From: Paraphysomonas bandaiensis
Taxonomy: Eukaryota; Chrysophyceae
NCBI GenBank assembly: GCA_965644295.1
Contig: CBFFRP010000253.1
Coordinates: 106,223-170,222, forward strand
DNA length: 64,000 nucleotides
Direction of reading: 5' to 3'
The notes below the pieces were generated by a model. The model ran no database searches and had not been told where the DNA came from. It saw nothing but the letters and a program-made list of their open reading frames with translations. The position numbers and the translations under genes were made by a program. Of the stretch, positions 11,642-23,077 are shown one piece after another (the stretch's first letter is position 1; each line of letters opens with the position of its first letter).

Positions 11642-13912
11642 ATGAATGATCCTAAATCTACTCTATTAAACTTCATATCCACTTACTGTACAAAACATAA
11701 GGATGCATTCATCTGTGATGGTACATCCAAACAAATCATTGAAACAAACTATCACTATTTCACTGTGAATGTAATGAAACAATTAATAGATTGTGCATTA
11801 CATGAAAGGGATAAACAAGTGAATAAAGGGTTAGATGATAGTCAATTAATGGGCTCATGGGGGGTGCTAATCGATGAGTTTAAAGAGGTGACGTTAATGA
11901 AACGACAACAAGCAGCGGAATTATTACAAAGAATGTGTGCAATTGCTATGAATAGTCCACAGGATTTACAAGAATATATACATGATTTAAGAAAAAAGAA
12001 TGCATTAGATTCTGTTTTAGTTGATTTGATTAATTCCTCACGAGAGGACTGTGATAAAACTGAAGGCAATGATGCGATCAAGGCGGTGTTTCGACTGCTA
12101 TGTGATGCAGTGGCACCAGAGACGAAGTACTATGCATCTTGTGCTGAAGAGTCAACTGCATCCACTACCACTGGTTCAGGAGGCTCAGAGAAGGTTGAAG
12201 CCAGGAGTGTGCATAGTGAAGGTGCAGAGCCAGACCAAGATGCCCTCGTGGCGGCAGGACAGCTGCTAAAGGAGCTTTTGTCGCGTTGCGCTGGTGATGC
12301 TTCTCGTCTTAAGGTAGAGCTGGAGAGCCGCATGGGGTGAGTTTCTGTCAATTTAGTACATTGTTTGTGTATGTATTCTAATGTCCTGCTAAGGGTAAAC
12401 TATACTGGTCCACTGCGGGTAGATGGTCCCGCTTTTAAGAGAGTTCTCGAGGACAACATTGCCGCGTGCAAGCAAGCAAGTTACACCAACAAGTTGAAGG
12501 TATTTGAGTTTGCATTGGAAGTGGTGAGTCGACCCAGCCCAGACCCTGTGTCCGTCAATCCTACCTCTTCATTTTCCACTCACCACGCCCCCAAATTTGT
12601 CGACAATGCATCAATCCTAGGAATAGGGGGTGATATACATGTTTCGTTGGTAGATGAAACAGGGGACTATGTAGATGCAGTGGATGCCGCGGACGCCCTT
12701 CGATTTGCAGCTACTGGGGCTGGACCAGCCTCCTCAAAGTATGCGAAGGCTAGCAAGAAAAAGAAGAGCGTGAAAACAGGAGTGAAGCGGGCTGTAGGAG
12801 GAATCGCAGAAGCTTTAGGAAGGCACCTGGAAGAACATGGCTGGGCTGTAGGAGATCATGTAATTCCCGAAGACATAGTCCGCCGTGTGCGAATCGAATG
12901 CAATCTTTTCCAGGATCACTATGAACAGAGTGAGATATGGGTAGGGAAACAGGCAGATGTGGGCGCCCAGCTGTCAGTACCAAGTGTAAGAGGGGACCGT
13001 GTGTTATGGATGTGTGGCGGTCACACCAGTACTGCTCCGGAGGGTGTTTCTCGCACGGTGCGAACTATTGGAGAAGTCGAACCCTGTCGGCTAGAAGTGA
13101 AGGCAGCCGCTCCCATCAAACGATTTGCGGCAATGAAGGAACTGGTGGCCAGTGTGGATAAGCTGGTTTTCGAAATGAAAGAGAAATGTCAAAGTCTTGC
13201 GGGTATATATGAACGGTCTGATGCTATGCTAGCAATATACCCTGGAGAAGGTGCTCGATTCGCCCGACATATAGACAACACTACTAGAGATGGGCGCAGG
13301 CTTACGGTACTGGTGTATCTGAATCCAGAATGGAAGCGAGAAGAAGGGGGGGCTCTGAGACTATTTTCTCCTCAATCTCTTTCTCATGATACTGACTCGA
13401 AGGCTGATACAGAAAAGTCTGGAGGAGATGGTCGTGTGAAAGCTGTGGACGTGTTTCCCGAAGGGGGGAGAGTGGCCATGTTCTACTCAGCGGACGTACC
13501 CCATGAAGTACTCCCGACATTTGGTCAGCGCCACGCACTGACGATATGGTACTACGATTCTGATGAACGCCGTAAAGCTGTTGAGGAGGCTCGCGAGGCT
13601 GGTAAAGGAGAAAGTGCTGCGAAGGCAGGAGTGGAAGCACAGTCTGCTGCTAAGGCATTCATTGCCGAGTTAATGGGGGGAGATGAGGTGGGTGAGGACG
13701 GTGGAGATCCGTCCCAGGAAGAGCTGGATGCTCTTGCTAGGCGTGTGGAAACCTTGGATGAAGATGTGCTCGGAATGGTTGCGTCTATCACAGGTGCTCC
13801 GTCCGTAGATTCTTTCCGGAATGGCTTTCCCATGCTGAGTGTTAGTGACCTGAAGCAAATGAGAGCGTTGTTCAGAAGAATGGGCTTGGGCTCGTACTCT
13901 GTAGACTCTTAA
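11642..13912 (+). CDS. EGLN/PHD-type prolyl 4-hydroxylase with a long N-terminal region
   Basis: Exons 11642-12336 and 12394-13912 join as ATG GG/G GTA across a 57-bp intron, giving 737 residues. The C-terminal third is a 2-oxoglutarate/Fe(II) oxygenase close to EGLN: MLAIYPGEGARFARHIDN, then LTVLVYLNPEW, VPHEVLP and HALTIWYYDSDER. The iron ligands are H524, D526 and H602; R611 would bind 2-oxoglutarate. EGLN enzymes hydroxylate prolines in oxygen-sensing pathways (HIF in animals, Skp1 in protists). The substrate here is unknown. Residues 1-230 are helical with no family I recognize. A lysine-rich stretch near residues 345-362 could be a nuclear signal. About 100 acidic residues follow the catalytic core. 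No MYND finger is visible. Confidence 0.85.
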
Positions 13913-14565
13913 GCAGTGATTCGCTGTTGTGCGAATAATTCTTGAAATAGTACATAACATTAATATCTGACACATTGGTTGTGAATATGAAGATGCATTA
14001 TAATTTTAATTATCACACAAGTAGTTGACAATGTTTTTATATGAAATTTTCTGTCAAAATAGGTACCGATGGACCTTTCGATCTACCTATACCTGGAGCT
14101 TATAGGGACTTCACACCTAGTGGGTATCTATTTTCTATCTATATAGGTATTCTGATAAATACCACCCATAGGTACCACACATCATACATAATAGAGTTGC
14201 CGCAGCTTCTACCTATATGCTATATGTCAGCTTTGCAGGGCGTCTGTTATGGATAATGGATATTCAATAGTTACCTAACAATTACAGCCCAGTAACGAGC
14301 TATTCTAAATCAATGGTGATTTTGACAAAGAAAAAATAGTATTTAATTTTATAATGTACTCAACTCCAGTAAGTAAACTTAATGACACTTCATTTTAAAT
14401 AGGGTAACAATTAGTATGAATTCCAGTATAATTATTCATCACCACACGGTGTACATTTCACAACAAAATACTCTATAATATACCGTCAAATGCATTAGCA
14501 ATAGGTACTAACAACACAGGAAAGTACACCTTCTGACAAAAAGAACACGAAGATCGACGCTTTAT
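13913..14565. other. Tail-to-tail spacer
   Basis: AT-rich non-coding DNA between the EGLN-type gene and the kinase gene. The segment around 14041-14256 has a short open frame with no recognizable features. No repeat noticed. Confidence 0.45.
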
Positions 14566-15885
14566 TCAAGAAGATAATACCGTAGGTTGAGGAATTGTGG
14601 TGAGTGCAGGTGTAGGGATCGTGACTTCGCACCTCTCCTCAGATACCACCGCCACTTCCTTTGTCTCTGCATATTTGGCATATTCGTCTGACACATAGTA
14701 GAAGCGCCGCAGTTGTTCCTCTACCGACAAAGGTAGACCTGGATCCGAGGGTGTAGAAGTATCTTCATCTTGCGTCATCTCTGGCGGAGAGTATGGGTCA
14801 CATATGTCAAGGCTCACCTCTCTCAGGTTAGGACGAAAAGGGGGTTGCACCACCATGTTCTCTACTTGAGAATACGAAAAACCGCTTCCAAGAAACCAAT
14901 CACTGTTACATAACCTGGCGTAGTTGTTTTCCCCATGCCCAAGACGGTGAGTCTGTCGAACGTCCAATAGACCAGATATCACCCGTACACAAGCGTCCGA
15001 TAAATGCCCATTAACTGGGGATGCCTCAGGCACAGGTACTCGTAGCTTGTCGTTTAATAAACCTCTTTCTCGGCAGGACCCAAATGACATCAGGTTGCGC
15101 TGGACAGGGACAGTGCTGGAAATAGCCACAGTGGAAGCTTTAACAGGCTTCTCTCGCGCAAGCTTATCCTCTGCATACCGTATGAAGTCCAATGGCACAT
15201 GCTTGGAGAAGGGTCGCTGGCCATATACCATCTCGTATGCCACAACGCCAAGACTCCAAAAGTCAGAAGCACATCCGTGAGTGTGAGACTTAGTAAACAC
15301 CTCAGGGGCTAAGTACTGTCGTGTCCCACTGGCCATGTGGCAAATAACATCATGATCCTGCGCCACAATTTTGGGCTCTCCAACATACGACACTCCAAAA
15401 TCCGTCAGAAGAGCATAACCATACTCGTCAAACATGATATTCTCCGGCTTTACATCACGATGAAGAATACCTTTGCTGTGGATATGATGAAGAGCTGAAC
15501 TGATACAAACCACTACAAAAGCAACTCGATCCTCAGTGAATGGCTCTCGTCGGCGCAAATGATATCTGAGATCTCCACCAGTGCACAGGTCAAGAGCCAT
15601 GTAGCAGTACTGAGCATCATGAAAGGCGGAGTTGAGTCCCACAACAAACTGATGTCTTCCCACACTCTTCAGTGCTCTCAGCTCCGATAAAATCAAACTT
15701 AAACCATGCTTATGAGTGAGAAGTTGCCGTATGTTGATTTCTTTCATAGCAAACCAGTCCTTCGACTGGAGGTGCATCACAGACGAGACTTTACCGAACC
15801 CGCCCTTACCGATCGTGTAGGAGAACAGGAACTTCTCTCTGCTGTGTGTGTTAGTGGAGTGTAGTTTAGTTGGAGAGGAGCCCAT
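14566..15885 (-). CDS. STK32/AGC-like serine/threonine kinase, probably N-myristoylated
   Basis: Single exon, 439 residues from MGSSPTK. I chose this start over an upstream ATG because the glycine-2/serine-rich N-terminus suits N-myristoylation and the upstream leader is low complexity. All kinase landmarks are present: GKGGFGKV loop, FAMKEI lysine, HRDVKPEN catalytic loop, DFG and APE. The GGDLRYHL segment in the hinge region is characteristic of STK32 (YANK) kinases. After the lobe come LGHGENN and PPFRPNL, as in AGC kinase tails. An insertion of about 60 residues rich in serine lies between the APE helix and the end of the catalytic domain. Substrates are unknown. It probably acts at membranes, if lipidated. 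Confidence 0.85.
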   Translation of the reverse strand: MGSSPTKLHSTNTHSREKFLFSYTIGKGGFGKVSSVMHLQSKDWFAMKEINIRQLLTHKHGLSLILSELRALKSVGRHQFVVGLNSAFHDAQYCYMALDLCTGGDLRYHLRRREPFTEDRVAFVVVCISSALHHIHSKGILHRDVKPENIMFDEYGYALLTDFGVSYVGEPKIVAQDHDVICHMASGTRQYLAPEVFTKSHTHGCASDFWSLGVVAYEMVYGQRPFSKHVPLDFIRYAEDKLAREKPVKASTVAISSTVPVQRNLMSFGSCRERGLLNDKLRVPVPEASPVNGHLSDACVRVISGLLDVRQTHRLGHGENNYARLCNSDWFLGSGFSYSQVENMVVQPPFRPNLREVSLDICDPYSPPEMTQDEDTSTPSDPGLPLSVEEQLRRFYYVSDEYAKYAETKEVAVVSEERCEVTIPTPALTTIPQPTVLSS

Positions 15886-16234
15886 GCTATGAGTGTGTAT
15901 ATGAGACACGTCTGATATTATGATCCACATACACATACATACACACGATACCACACACCCCTCACATGATCATAGAGGGGAAGGTGTGCCAATATACACA
16001 CACACTGGACTACAGACATCCACATCCACAGACACACAGGCCACTAGCCTCCAACATATAGACACACACCCCTCCACATACATACATACATATAGACACA
16101 GAGGCCCCCAATTCACATACTCGAAGATCCACCCACACCCACATACACACACACATACACACAGAGGCCCCTAAAGATACACACCTAACAATACATATGT
16201 ATACAGACACACATTGCCCTACCCCTACACATAC

Positions 16235-16235
<1 letters not shown>

Positions 16236-16265
<30 letters not shown>

Positions 16266-16356
16266 CATACATACATACATACATACATACATACATACAT
16301 ACATACATACATACATACATACATACATACATACATACATACATACATACATACAT
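16236..16356. repeat. (CATA)n microsatellite, about 120 bp
   Basis: Pure tetranucleotide array between the divergent kinase (start 15885) and Myb-like gene (start 16424). It is preceded by CACA-rich low-complexity sequence at 15920-16230. Confidence 0.98.
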
Positions 16357-16423
16357 GCATATACAGTAACTGATCAGTGTTCATATGACTATCTCACTCT
16401 CTCCTCTTCATTTAATCACTCAT

Positions 16424-17251
16424 ATGGCAACAGAATTCTCTCGTCTCTATCGTGAACTCTGTCATACCGGTCCTAACACTCCTGTCTATGACTTACAATT
16501 CACAAAAGAACGTAAACAAGTCCTTCAATCACTCGGATATGAAATCAAATCAGCTCCTATGAAATACACTGTCTCTAAACATCATGGTAAAGGGGCAAGA
16601 AGACGTAAACATGAAGCACATTTAAAAGCTATTTCAAATAATGATACAAATGATCGTAAAAAACAATTGAAGATACGACAACTGACACGACAGACACAAG
16701 AAGTCAATGAATTAACCAATAAGATCCAAGCATTAATAGCTGATAATAAATATATATCACAAAATTTATGGTCAAAATATGATAAAATATATGGACAATC
16801 AATGGAACCTTATGAGAAGTCTCATTCTGCACCTAGTGGAACATCTACACGATCACCAATGAGATCAAGTGCTGTAATGAAACGTACTCCAGCTGTATGT
16901 CGTGGTGATTATTCGAAAAGCAAATGGAGTAAAGAGGAGCGTGATCGTCTTAATACTATATACAGAGAGTTTCGTAAACCATTATCTAAAAGTCGTGCTG
17001 CATGGGAGAATTATTACATAGAGTTCGCCAATATATTCCGTGTGTTTTTTAGTAATAGGACGGAAGAAGAGGTAGTAGAGAAGATTAAAGATATGTACGC
17101 TCGGCGTCAGTTTGAAGAGGTAGGAGAGAAAAAGTATTGGGCTAAAGTAGGGGCCACAAGCCCAGTGAGAAAGCAGAAGGTTGTAAGCGAGAGACACACA
17201 AAGACACTCCCCCCTGTTACCTCCACGGCGAAACTGAAATCTTTACACTGA
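16424..17251 (+). CDS. Coiled-coil protein with a C-terminal Myb/SANT-like region
   Basis: Single exon, 275 residues from MATEFSRLYRELCH; an upstream in-frame ATG at 16385 adds 13 residues. Residues 40-85 are very basic (GKGARRRKHEAH, DRKKQLKIRQL). A predicted coiled coil with regular hydrophobic spacing follows (QTQEVNELTNKIQAL). The C-terminal half contains SKWSKEERDRLNTIYREF, then AWENYYIEFANIF and RTEEEVVEKIKDM. These are three helices with tryptophans spaced as in Myb/SANT or trihelix-like DNA-binding domains. A nuclear DNA- or histone-binding role is an inference. I do not recognize the full protein. Confidence 0.6.
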   Translation: MATEFSRLYRELCHTGPNTPVYDLQFTKERKQVLQSLGYEIKSAPMKYTVSKHHGKGARRRKHEAHLKAISNNDTNDRKKQLKIRQLTRQTQEVNELTNKIQALIADNKYISQNLWSKYDKIYGQSMEPYEKSHSAPSGTSTRSPMRSSAVMKRTPAVCRGDYSKSKWSKEERDRLNTIYREFRKPLSKSRAAWENYYIEFANIFRVFFSNRTEEEVVEKIKDMYARRQFEEVGEKKYWAKVGATSPVRKQKVVSERHTKTLPPVTSTAKLKSLH

Positions 17252-17348
17252 TGCCTGCTATAGCTATTTTGTATATATTATCTTTGTTTTGTTGTATATT
17301 TATCACACAAAGCCTATGCAATGCATGGTGATTTGCATGGAGAATGGT

Positions 17349-17460
17349 GTTGTAATAGGTCATGTAAGATGTTTTCGTACAATGCTGTATCACCGAGTGC
17401 TTTTGTTGTAATAGGTCATGTAAGATGTTTTCGTACAATGCTGTATCACCGAGTGCTTTG
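17349..17460. repeat. 56-bp tandem duplication
   Basis: Two copies of a 56-bp unit (17349-17404 and 17405-17460) starting GTTGTAATAGGTCATG, identical except for the last base, directly after the Myb-like gene. Confidence 0.95.
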
Positions 17461-17686
17461 AAAGTGTTGTCAGGGTTATATTTTGCTCATTGCTCACATA
17501 TGTGTGACGAAAGTTTTGAATTCGTTAGGTATCTCTTTCGAGATATTTCTGCCAGCTGCATTACAGTTTGTTGTGTTTCTTACACTTGGACTGTACACAG
17601 CTTTGTGCATTTATCACATCATATACTCATATACATGGTATGCTATTCAATACATAGTACATAGACCGTGCACATTCCCTCAACAA

Positions 17687-17935
17687 AGTCGGACTCGCAC
17701 TTTTTCGTGGTGTAAGTATCGGAGATAATTCTCCAGGAAACTAACGTGAGCCGCATATACATTCAGCAACTGCTTGTGTGGTACAAGGGGCACAAATAAG
17801 TGTCACTTGTGTACTTGTGTAGACGTCTTTTTGGGCCCTGACGAATAGATAGGCATTCAGAACTGGGCCGACCTCACGTGCATCCAGGGTACTGGGCTGC
17901 CTGCTGAAGGCAAGCATCCGGGCTGCTAACCTTAA
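17687..17935 (+). repeat. Dispersed repeat related to 43232-43470
   Basis: Begins CCCTCAACAAAGTCGGACT and continues with interrupted similarity, including AAGTGTCACTTGTGTA, AGACGTCT and GGGCCCTGA. The same blocks occur in order at 43232-43470, inside an inverted-repeat element. Probably a non-autonomous transposon fragment. Confidence 0.7.
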
Positions 17936-17949
17936 GAACTCAAATATGG

Positions 17950-18010
17950 GGACAGGAAGTAATAATTACAATTATAATTGTCAACAACCTGCGTCAATTA
18001 ATTGACAATA
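17950..18010 (+). repeat. Dispersed AT-rich repeat, member 2
   Basis: GGGACAGGAAGTAATAATTA followed by CAATTATAATTG and CAACCTGCGTCAATTA. Matches 8227-8285 and the inverse of 36749-36800. Confidence 0.6.
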
Positions 18011-18278
18011 CGTACTAGATGGGCCTGAGAACTACGAAATACGCAACAATATCTCCATTTCCAATATCTTCAATTCGAAAAATATCATTACAGTTTTACA
18101 ATATAGTTAACAAGCAAATAACTATTTACTGCAGCGCAAGATCTGCGTAAATAGTTACGACATTTCTACGTACACATTTAATAGTCCCTACTTAGCGAAT
18201 GACACATATGTTCAGAGACATATCAAGGAGTCATAACCCTAATCTTACCATAGAAGTATATTTACAATATGTAACCAA
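18011..18278. other. Non-coding 3' flank of the CDPK gene
   Basis: AT-rich sequence. No gene or repeat identified. Confidence 0.45.
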
Positions 18279-20421
18279 TCATACCGACATCGGGCTGGAG
18301 TTTGAATTCATCTTATCTCCCGACGGACTTGAAGGCTTCAACACACTTTTATGAGATGCCAGGATAATCGCATTGTAGAACGACTTAAATTCGCTGAAAT
18401 CGATGCGACCATCCTTGTTAGTGTCAATTGCAGAAAACATGTCTTTAACACTAATAGCACTTCCATCAGCGTCACTCATCACGAGTAACGGGCCAGTCCC
18501 GTCATGCAGCATACAATTCACCACCAGGTCTAATTCCCCCTCTGATATAAATCCATCTTCGTCCATATCAAACACAGTGAAATATAAACGGGCGGCTTCC
18601 ATTTCTTCCTCCTCGTTATCATAACACCTCAGAGCGGCCAAAGCCATGAGAACTTCTTTCACATCCACCCGACCGTCCCCATTACAGTCAAAGACAGCGA
18701 AAACCTTACTATTGGCAAGAATATCCAGCTGCGCTGACTTCACCAGAGTACAGAATTCCTCATATCCAAGGGAGCCTTGTCGAAGAAGACGTACCGAGTT
18801 TTTGTCACTACTTTTCTCCTCGCCCACCACTTTCCCATCCTCTTCCGCACTACGATATATCTCCTTTACCAGTAACTCCTTCAGGCCCAAAAGTCGACTA
18901 GAGAAATCTGCAGATACACGCTGTATGTCCTCATCTGAGGCGCTTCCTCTGGAACGAAGAAAGGGAAGGACGTGTTGAAACCCCTCTTTCCTTTCCTTGT
19001 GAATCTCCATTGCTCCGTTAGCAAGAAAGTACTTTTTGAGGCGTCCCCTAAGTGCTAAATGTTTGATACGGTGCAAGTAGGCTTCACCGAGGTGTTTCTC
19101 AGGAGCACAGTGTGTAATCCACGGGTGAGAGAGTACCTCATCTAGGTCCATCCGCTGCGTGGGATCTTTAACAAGCATTTTGCGAACAAGATCCTTGGCG
19201 GACTCTGATACCCCCTCCCACGTAGGGCCTGCCATGGCATAGTATGTAGAATCTGTGATCTGTCTCCTGTACCTGCAAAATATCATCAGACATTACACTT
19301 CTAGATTTAATAGTTTTAAATTCTATTAACACCAAAACGCACTCACTTTCTCCCAGTGTGGAACGGCGCGTATCCTGCCAGCATACTGTAGAGTACACAC
19401 CCAGCTTGCCATACGTCACTTTTAGTAGAGTATTGGTGTCTCAATATGCTTTCTGGCGCAAACCAGCCCTCAGTGCCGACTAAGAGCCCTGTCTCCAATA
19501 TGCCACTACCGTCACTTGGAAGCGCAGCCATGAACCCGAAATCTATTATCTTAATCCCACCGCCCTCCCCAGGAGTAGTATGCATCAGGTTGTCCAGCTT
19601 GAGATCACGGTGAACGAACCCTTTACGATGGATGCTCCGTAACGCTAGCATAGCATTTCGAAAGGAATGAGAAAGATCTTTCTCAGATATACTCGAACGC
19701 ATAGACATACGCTGAAGCCAATCGCCACCACGTAACATTTCCATTACGATTACTGGATATGGCTGACAAAACTCAGGATTCTTCCCAGGAACTGTTGTAT
19801 TCGTATATATATCAGCACTTTAAACATATTTTTATTTAATACTTACTTAACCCACTTGCTGTATCCTTGAACACCCCAATCAGTTGAACTGCACCCTCCA
19901 CACCTTCCAGTGCAGTCATCAACATAATCTCATGTGCAATATCCACACTTCCCGGGGGTTGCTTAGTGTACCCAAAAAATTTCTATTCGTACATAATTAA
20001 AAGCAACATTAGAAGATATGCATACATATATCAATCCCTATATATTATATCATACCTATACACATCATGCCTATATATCCTATCTACATACCATCTATAC
20101 GTGCATGCCATCTATACGTAGATACCATCTATACGTGCATGCCATCTATACGTAGATACCATCTATACGTGCATGCCATCTATACGTGCATGCCATACAC
20201 ATAACATCACGCTTATCTCTACATGTATATCATATACATACCATAGCAACTGTCGACCCATCTGTTCGATGTTTAGCAGCATATACTTTCCCCCTATATA
20301 TACATATATCAATACAGATGGTTATGTATAGAGAGTATAGAGATTACCATCCACCCTCTTGTAACATATCTTCTACAATATAATCCTCATATTTGAGTTG
20401 ATGAGGTGATGATGATGTCAT
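18279..20421 (-). CDS. Calcium-dependent protein kinase (CDPK)
   Basis: Five exons (20348-20421, 20242-20293, 19847-19982, 19347-19791, 18279-19272) close in phase to give 566 residues. The first two exons form an atypical glycine loop, EGGWGKVYAAKH. The catalytic loop is HRDLKLDN, then IIDFG, and WFAPES in place of the usual APE. The C-terminal lobe contains RMDLDEVLSHPWI. A junction region and a calmodulin-like tail follow, with canonical EF-hand loops DCNGDGRVDVKE, DMDEDGFISEGE and DTNKDGRIDFSE. A degenerate first hand may lie in the LGYEEF segment. CDPKs transduce calcium signals in plants, alveolates and other protists. No N-terminal acylation signal is seen. Intron 2 holds a 17-bp minisatellite. 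Confidence 0.9.
20091..20193. repeat. 17-bp minisatellite inside CDPK intron 2
   Basis: About six units of a 17-base repeat alternating CCATCTATACGTGCATG and CCATCTATACGTAGATA. It lies wholly inside the 259-bp intron 19983-20241. Confidence 0.9.
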
Positions 20422-20696
20422 TGTGAATTAAGGAATTAATAGATTGAGATTATATGAATAGAAGGGGTGTGTATATGAGATGATTGTAATAATAATGAAG
20501 AGGTGAGTGATACATACATACACATACATACATATATATGTATATGTATACTACTGCTGCTGTACTATACACAGAGAGGATTTAGAAAAGAATATTATTT
20601 TGATTGAACTCCTATGCACACTATACCATATGGAAGAGTACGTACTTGTGAAAGGAAAGATCTTCAGTCTACAGTAGTGTATACAGCAGTATACGT

Positions 20697-21107
20697 ACGT
20701 ACATACATACATACATACATACATACATACATACATACATACATACATACATACATACATACATACATACATACATACATACCTACATACATACATACAT
20801 ATATACATACATACATACATACATACATACATACATACATACATACATACATACATACATACATACATACATACATACATACATACCTACATACATACAT
20901 ACATACCTACATACATACATACATACATACATACATACATACATACATACATACATACATACATACATACATACATACATACATACATACATACATACAT
21001 ACATACATACATACATACATACATACATACATACATACATACATACATACATACATACATACATACATACATACATACATACATACATACATACATACAT
21101 ACATACA
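20697..21107. repeat. (CATA)n microsatellite, about 410 bp
   Basis: Array with occasional CCTA/TATA variants between the divergent CDPK (start 20421) and the cysteine-rich gene (start 21356). Confidence 0.99.
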
Positions 21108-21355
21108 TTCAAGTATCATCTAGATCATCTTCATATATCTCTCTTCCAATACACTTCATATATTTGAACTTCTACCAATCATCTTCCTTCCTTCACATAC
21201 TTCACACACTCTCTTCTATCTTCCCTATCAACACACTCTCCCATAACATAAAGGCCCATACATACATACATACATACATATGCGTGGATCCTCCTAACCG
21301 TCTAATCTCATATCGATTTTATTTTTTTTGTTCTATTAATTTTTTTTATTTCAGT

Positions 21356-22204
21356 ATGAGAGTATTGACTCTTGTGTATGTATGTACTGTCATTAATAGC
21401 ACTGGTTTACTATATCTATGCAATGCATATGAAAATGGAATAAGAGGCATTGAATCACATGGAAACTGGAGGAATAAATTAATGCAAGCCAGATATGGTA
21501 ATAAGCGTGATTTAGATGACACTATTGCTGGAAATCAGTATACTGTAATGAGGAAAGACAAAAATGACAAAAATAAGGACAAAAATGGTAAAAATAAGGA
21601 CAAAAATAAGGACAAAGGGAAAGAAAAGGACAAAGGGAAAAATAAGGACAAAGATAAAGGGAAAGATAAAGGTAAGAAGAAACATCCAACAGCATCCCCT
21701 ACTCCTGTTCCTCCAACTATCGACCTATCTTCTCAGTCCTGTGCGTTATATTGTGATGGAATCTCTGCGTCATGCACTGCAGAAGACGGGTGCTGTGACT
21801 CCGGATACACTCCATGTGATGCCTTCGAATTCGACGAGGAAGGTCTTTTTCACTGCGGAAAAGATGACACTTTCCTCGGTGACTGCGTCGAGCATGATGT
21901 CATTGTGCATGCTGTCAGCGGTGGGTACTTGTTGCTCTTCTATTTTCCTGTCATTGACTAACTGGTGCTTATTACAGCACCTGAGTGTTCACTGTTTTGT
22001 GATGGCACTTCCACAGCTGTTGGGTGCGGAAAGGGGGATCACTGCTGCCCTGAAGGCTTTCTATTATGCAATTCAAGGGACCTTGTTGAACCAGATGTAA
22101 ATCAACAGGGATTCCATTCAGAGCTATACAGGTGTGCTCGATTGGAGACGTTTTCTCCTACGGGCAGGTGTACTGGCCTCCCAATTTCTGATAACCCCAC
22201 TTGA
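21356..22204 (+). CDS. Secreted protein with lysine/aspartate-repeat linker and two cysteine-rich modules
   Basis: Exons 21356-21920 and 21978-22204 join as GTC AGC G/CA CCT, giving 263 residues. Residues 1-25 look like a signal peptide. Residues 66-109 are a nearly pure K/D/N/G repeat of the DKNKDKGK type. It leads into a proline/threonine hinge (PTASPTPVPP). Two related cysteine modules follow. Module 1 has C129-x3-C133-x6-C140-x5-CC-x6-C154. Module 2 has C192-x3-C196-x8-C205-x5-CC-x6-C219. Each is followed by two more cysteines. The intron falls just before module 2, so the modules may have arisen by exon duplication. An extracellular or wall-associated role is inferred. I do not recognize the family. 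A pyrimidine tract ending TTTCAG just before the ATG could mean an upstream 5' exon. Confidence 0.65.
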
Positions 22205-23077
22205 GTAAGAGGCGGATTGGCTATCCGACCGTTGTTTCTTTACTTGTCAGAACTGAATTGAATATTAAGCATATTTATACAACTGAAGAATATCTGAGTT
22301 GCGTACATATTTAGCGATTGACATATATATGTTTAAGACGTGGTAGTACAATGAATAAGAATAATATTACAACCTACTACACTTAATTGGAAAGTAGACT
22401 TCTGTGTCAAGCATAACAGAACGTTGTCGTAGGAAATCGATGTTTAAGTTGTCCTCCTAATTAAATATCGACTGTTAACTCTTAATGACCAGTAGTTGGA
22501 ATAGAAATAGCGCTTCTGTAGTCACGTATATAGGGCATGTGAAATGCCCAGTGGCCATAGGTAGCACAAGAGCATATTTGCATCAAATATCAAATCTACC
22601 TGCTACTCTATCACGCCATATATGATCATGATGGGTCTTTCATTCATTAAATTTGATGTGATGAAAAATTCGAATTATTTAGATGAAGTTGAATCTAGAT
22701 ACCTTTTACGATTGTGTAGATAGTGCATAGCGCATAGTGCAGGACAGCAGAATGTATGCGGGCAACTCATTGATGTCCCCAAGAATAGCACTAGGGGTGT
22801 GAATTAAAACTAGAACAAAATATCACTTACTGAAAGGGGAAAGAAGTTTAGAAGAGAAAGTCACAGCCCTCATATCACATGATACTTAAAACATGCACAC
22901 CCAATGCTTCATATTTCATCGCCTAGAGTTCATGTATGAGGTTTGCATGTAAACCTGCACATACAGTACAGTGTATCGACTTTTGTACAATATTTTAAAA
23001 AAATATAATCTATTTATATATTACGTAAAACATATGACACTCTATAAGTATATAAAGAAATAGCTATTCACAATAAC
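22205..23077. other. Tail-to-tail spacer
   Basis: AT-rich sequence without a gene. A short stretch near 22365-22395 (ATTACAACCTACTACACTTA) resembles one end of the dispersed AT-rich repeat. Confidence 0.45.
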
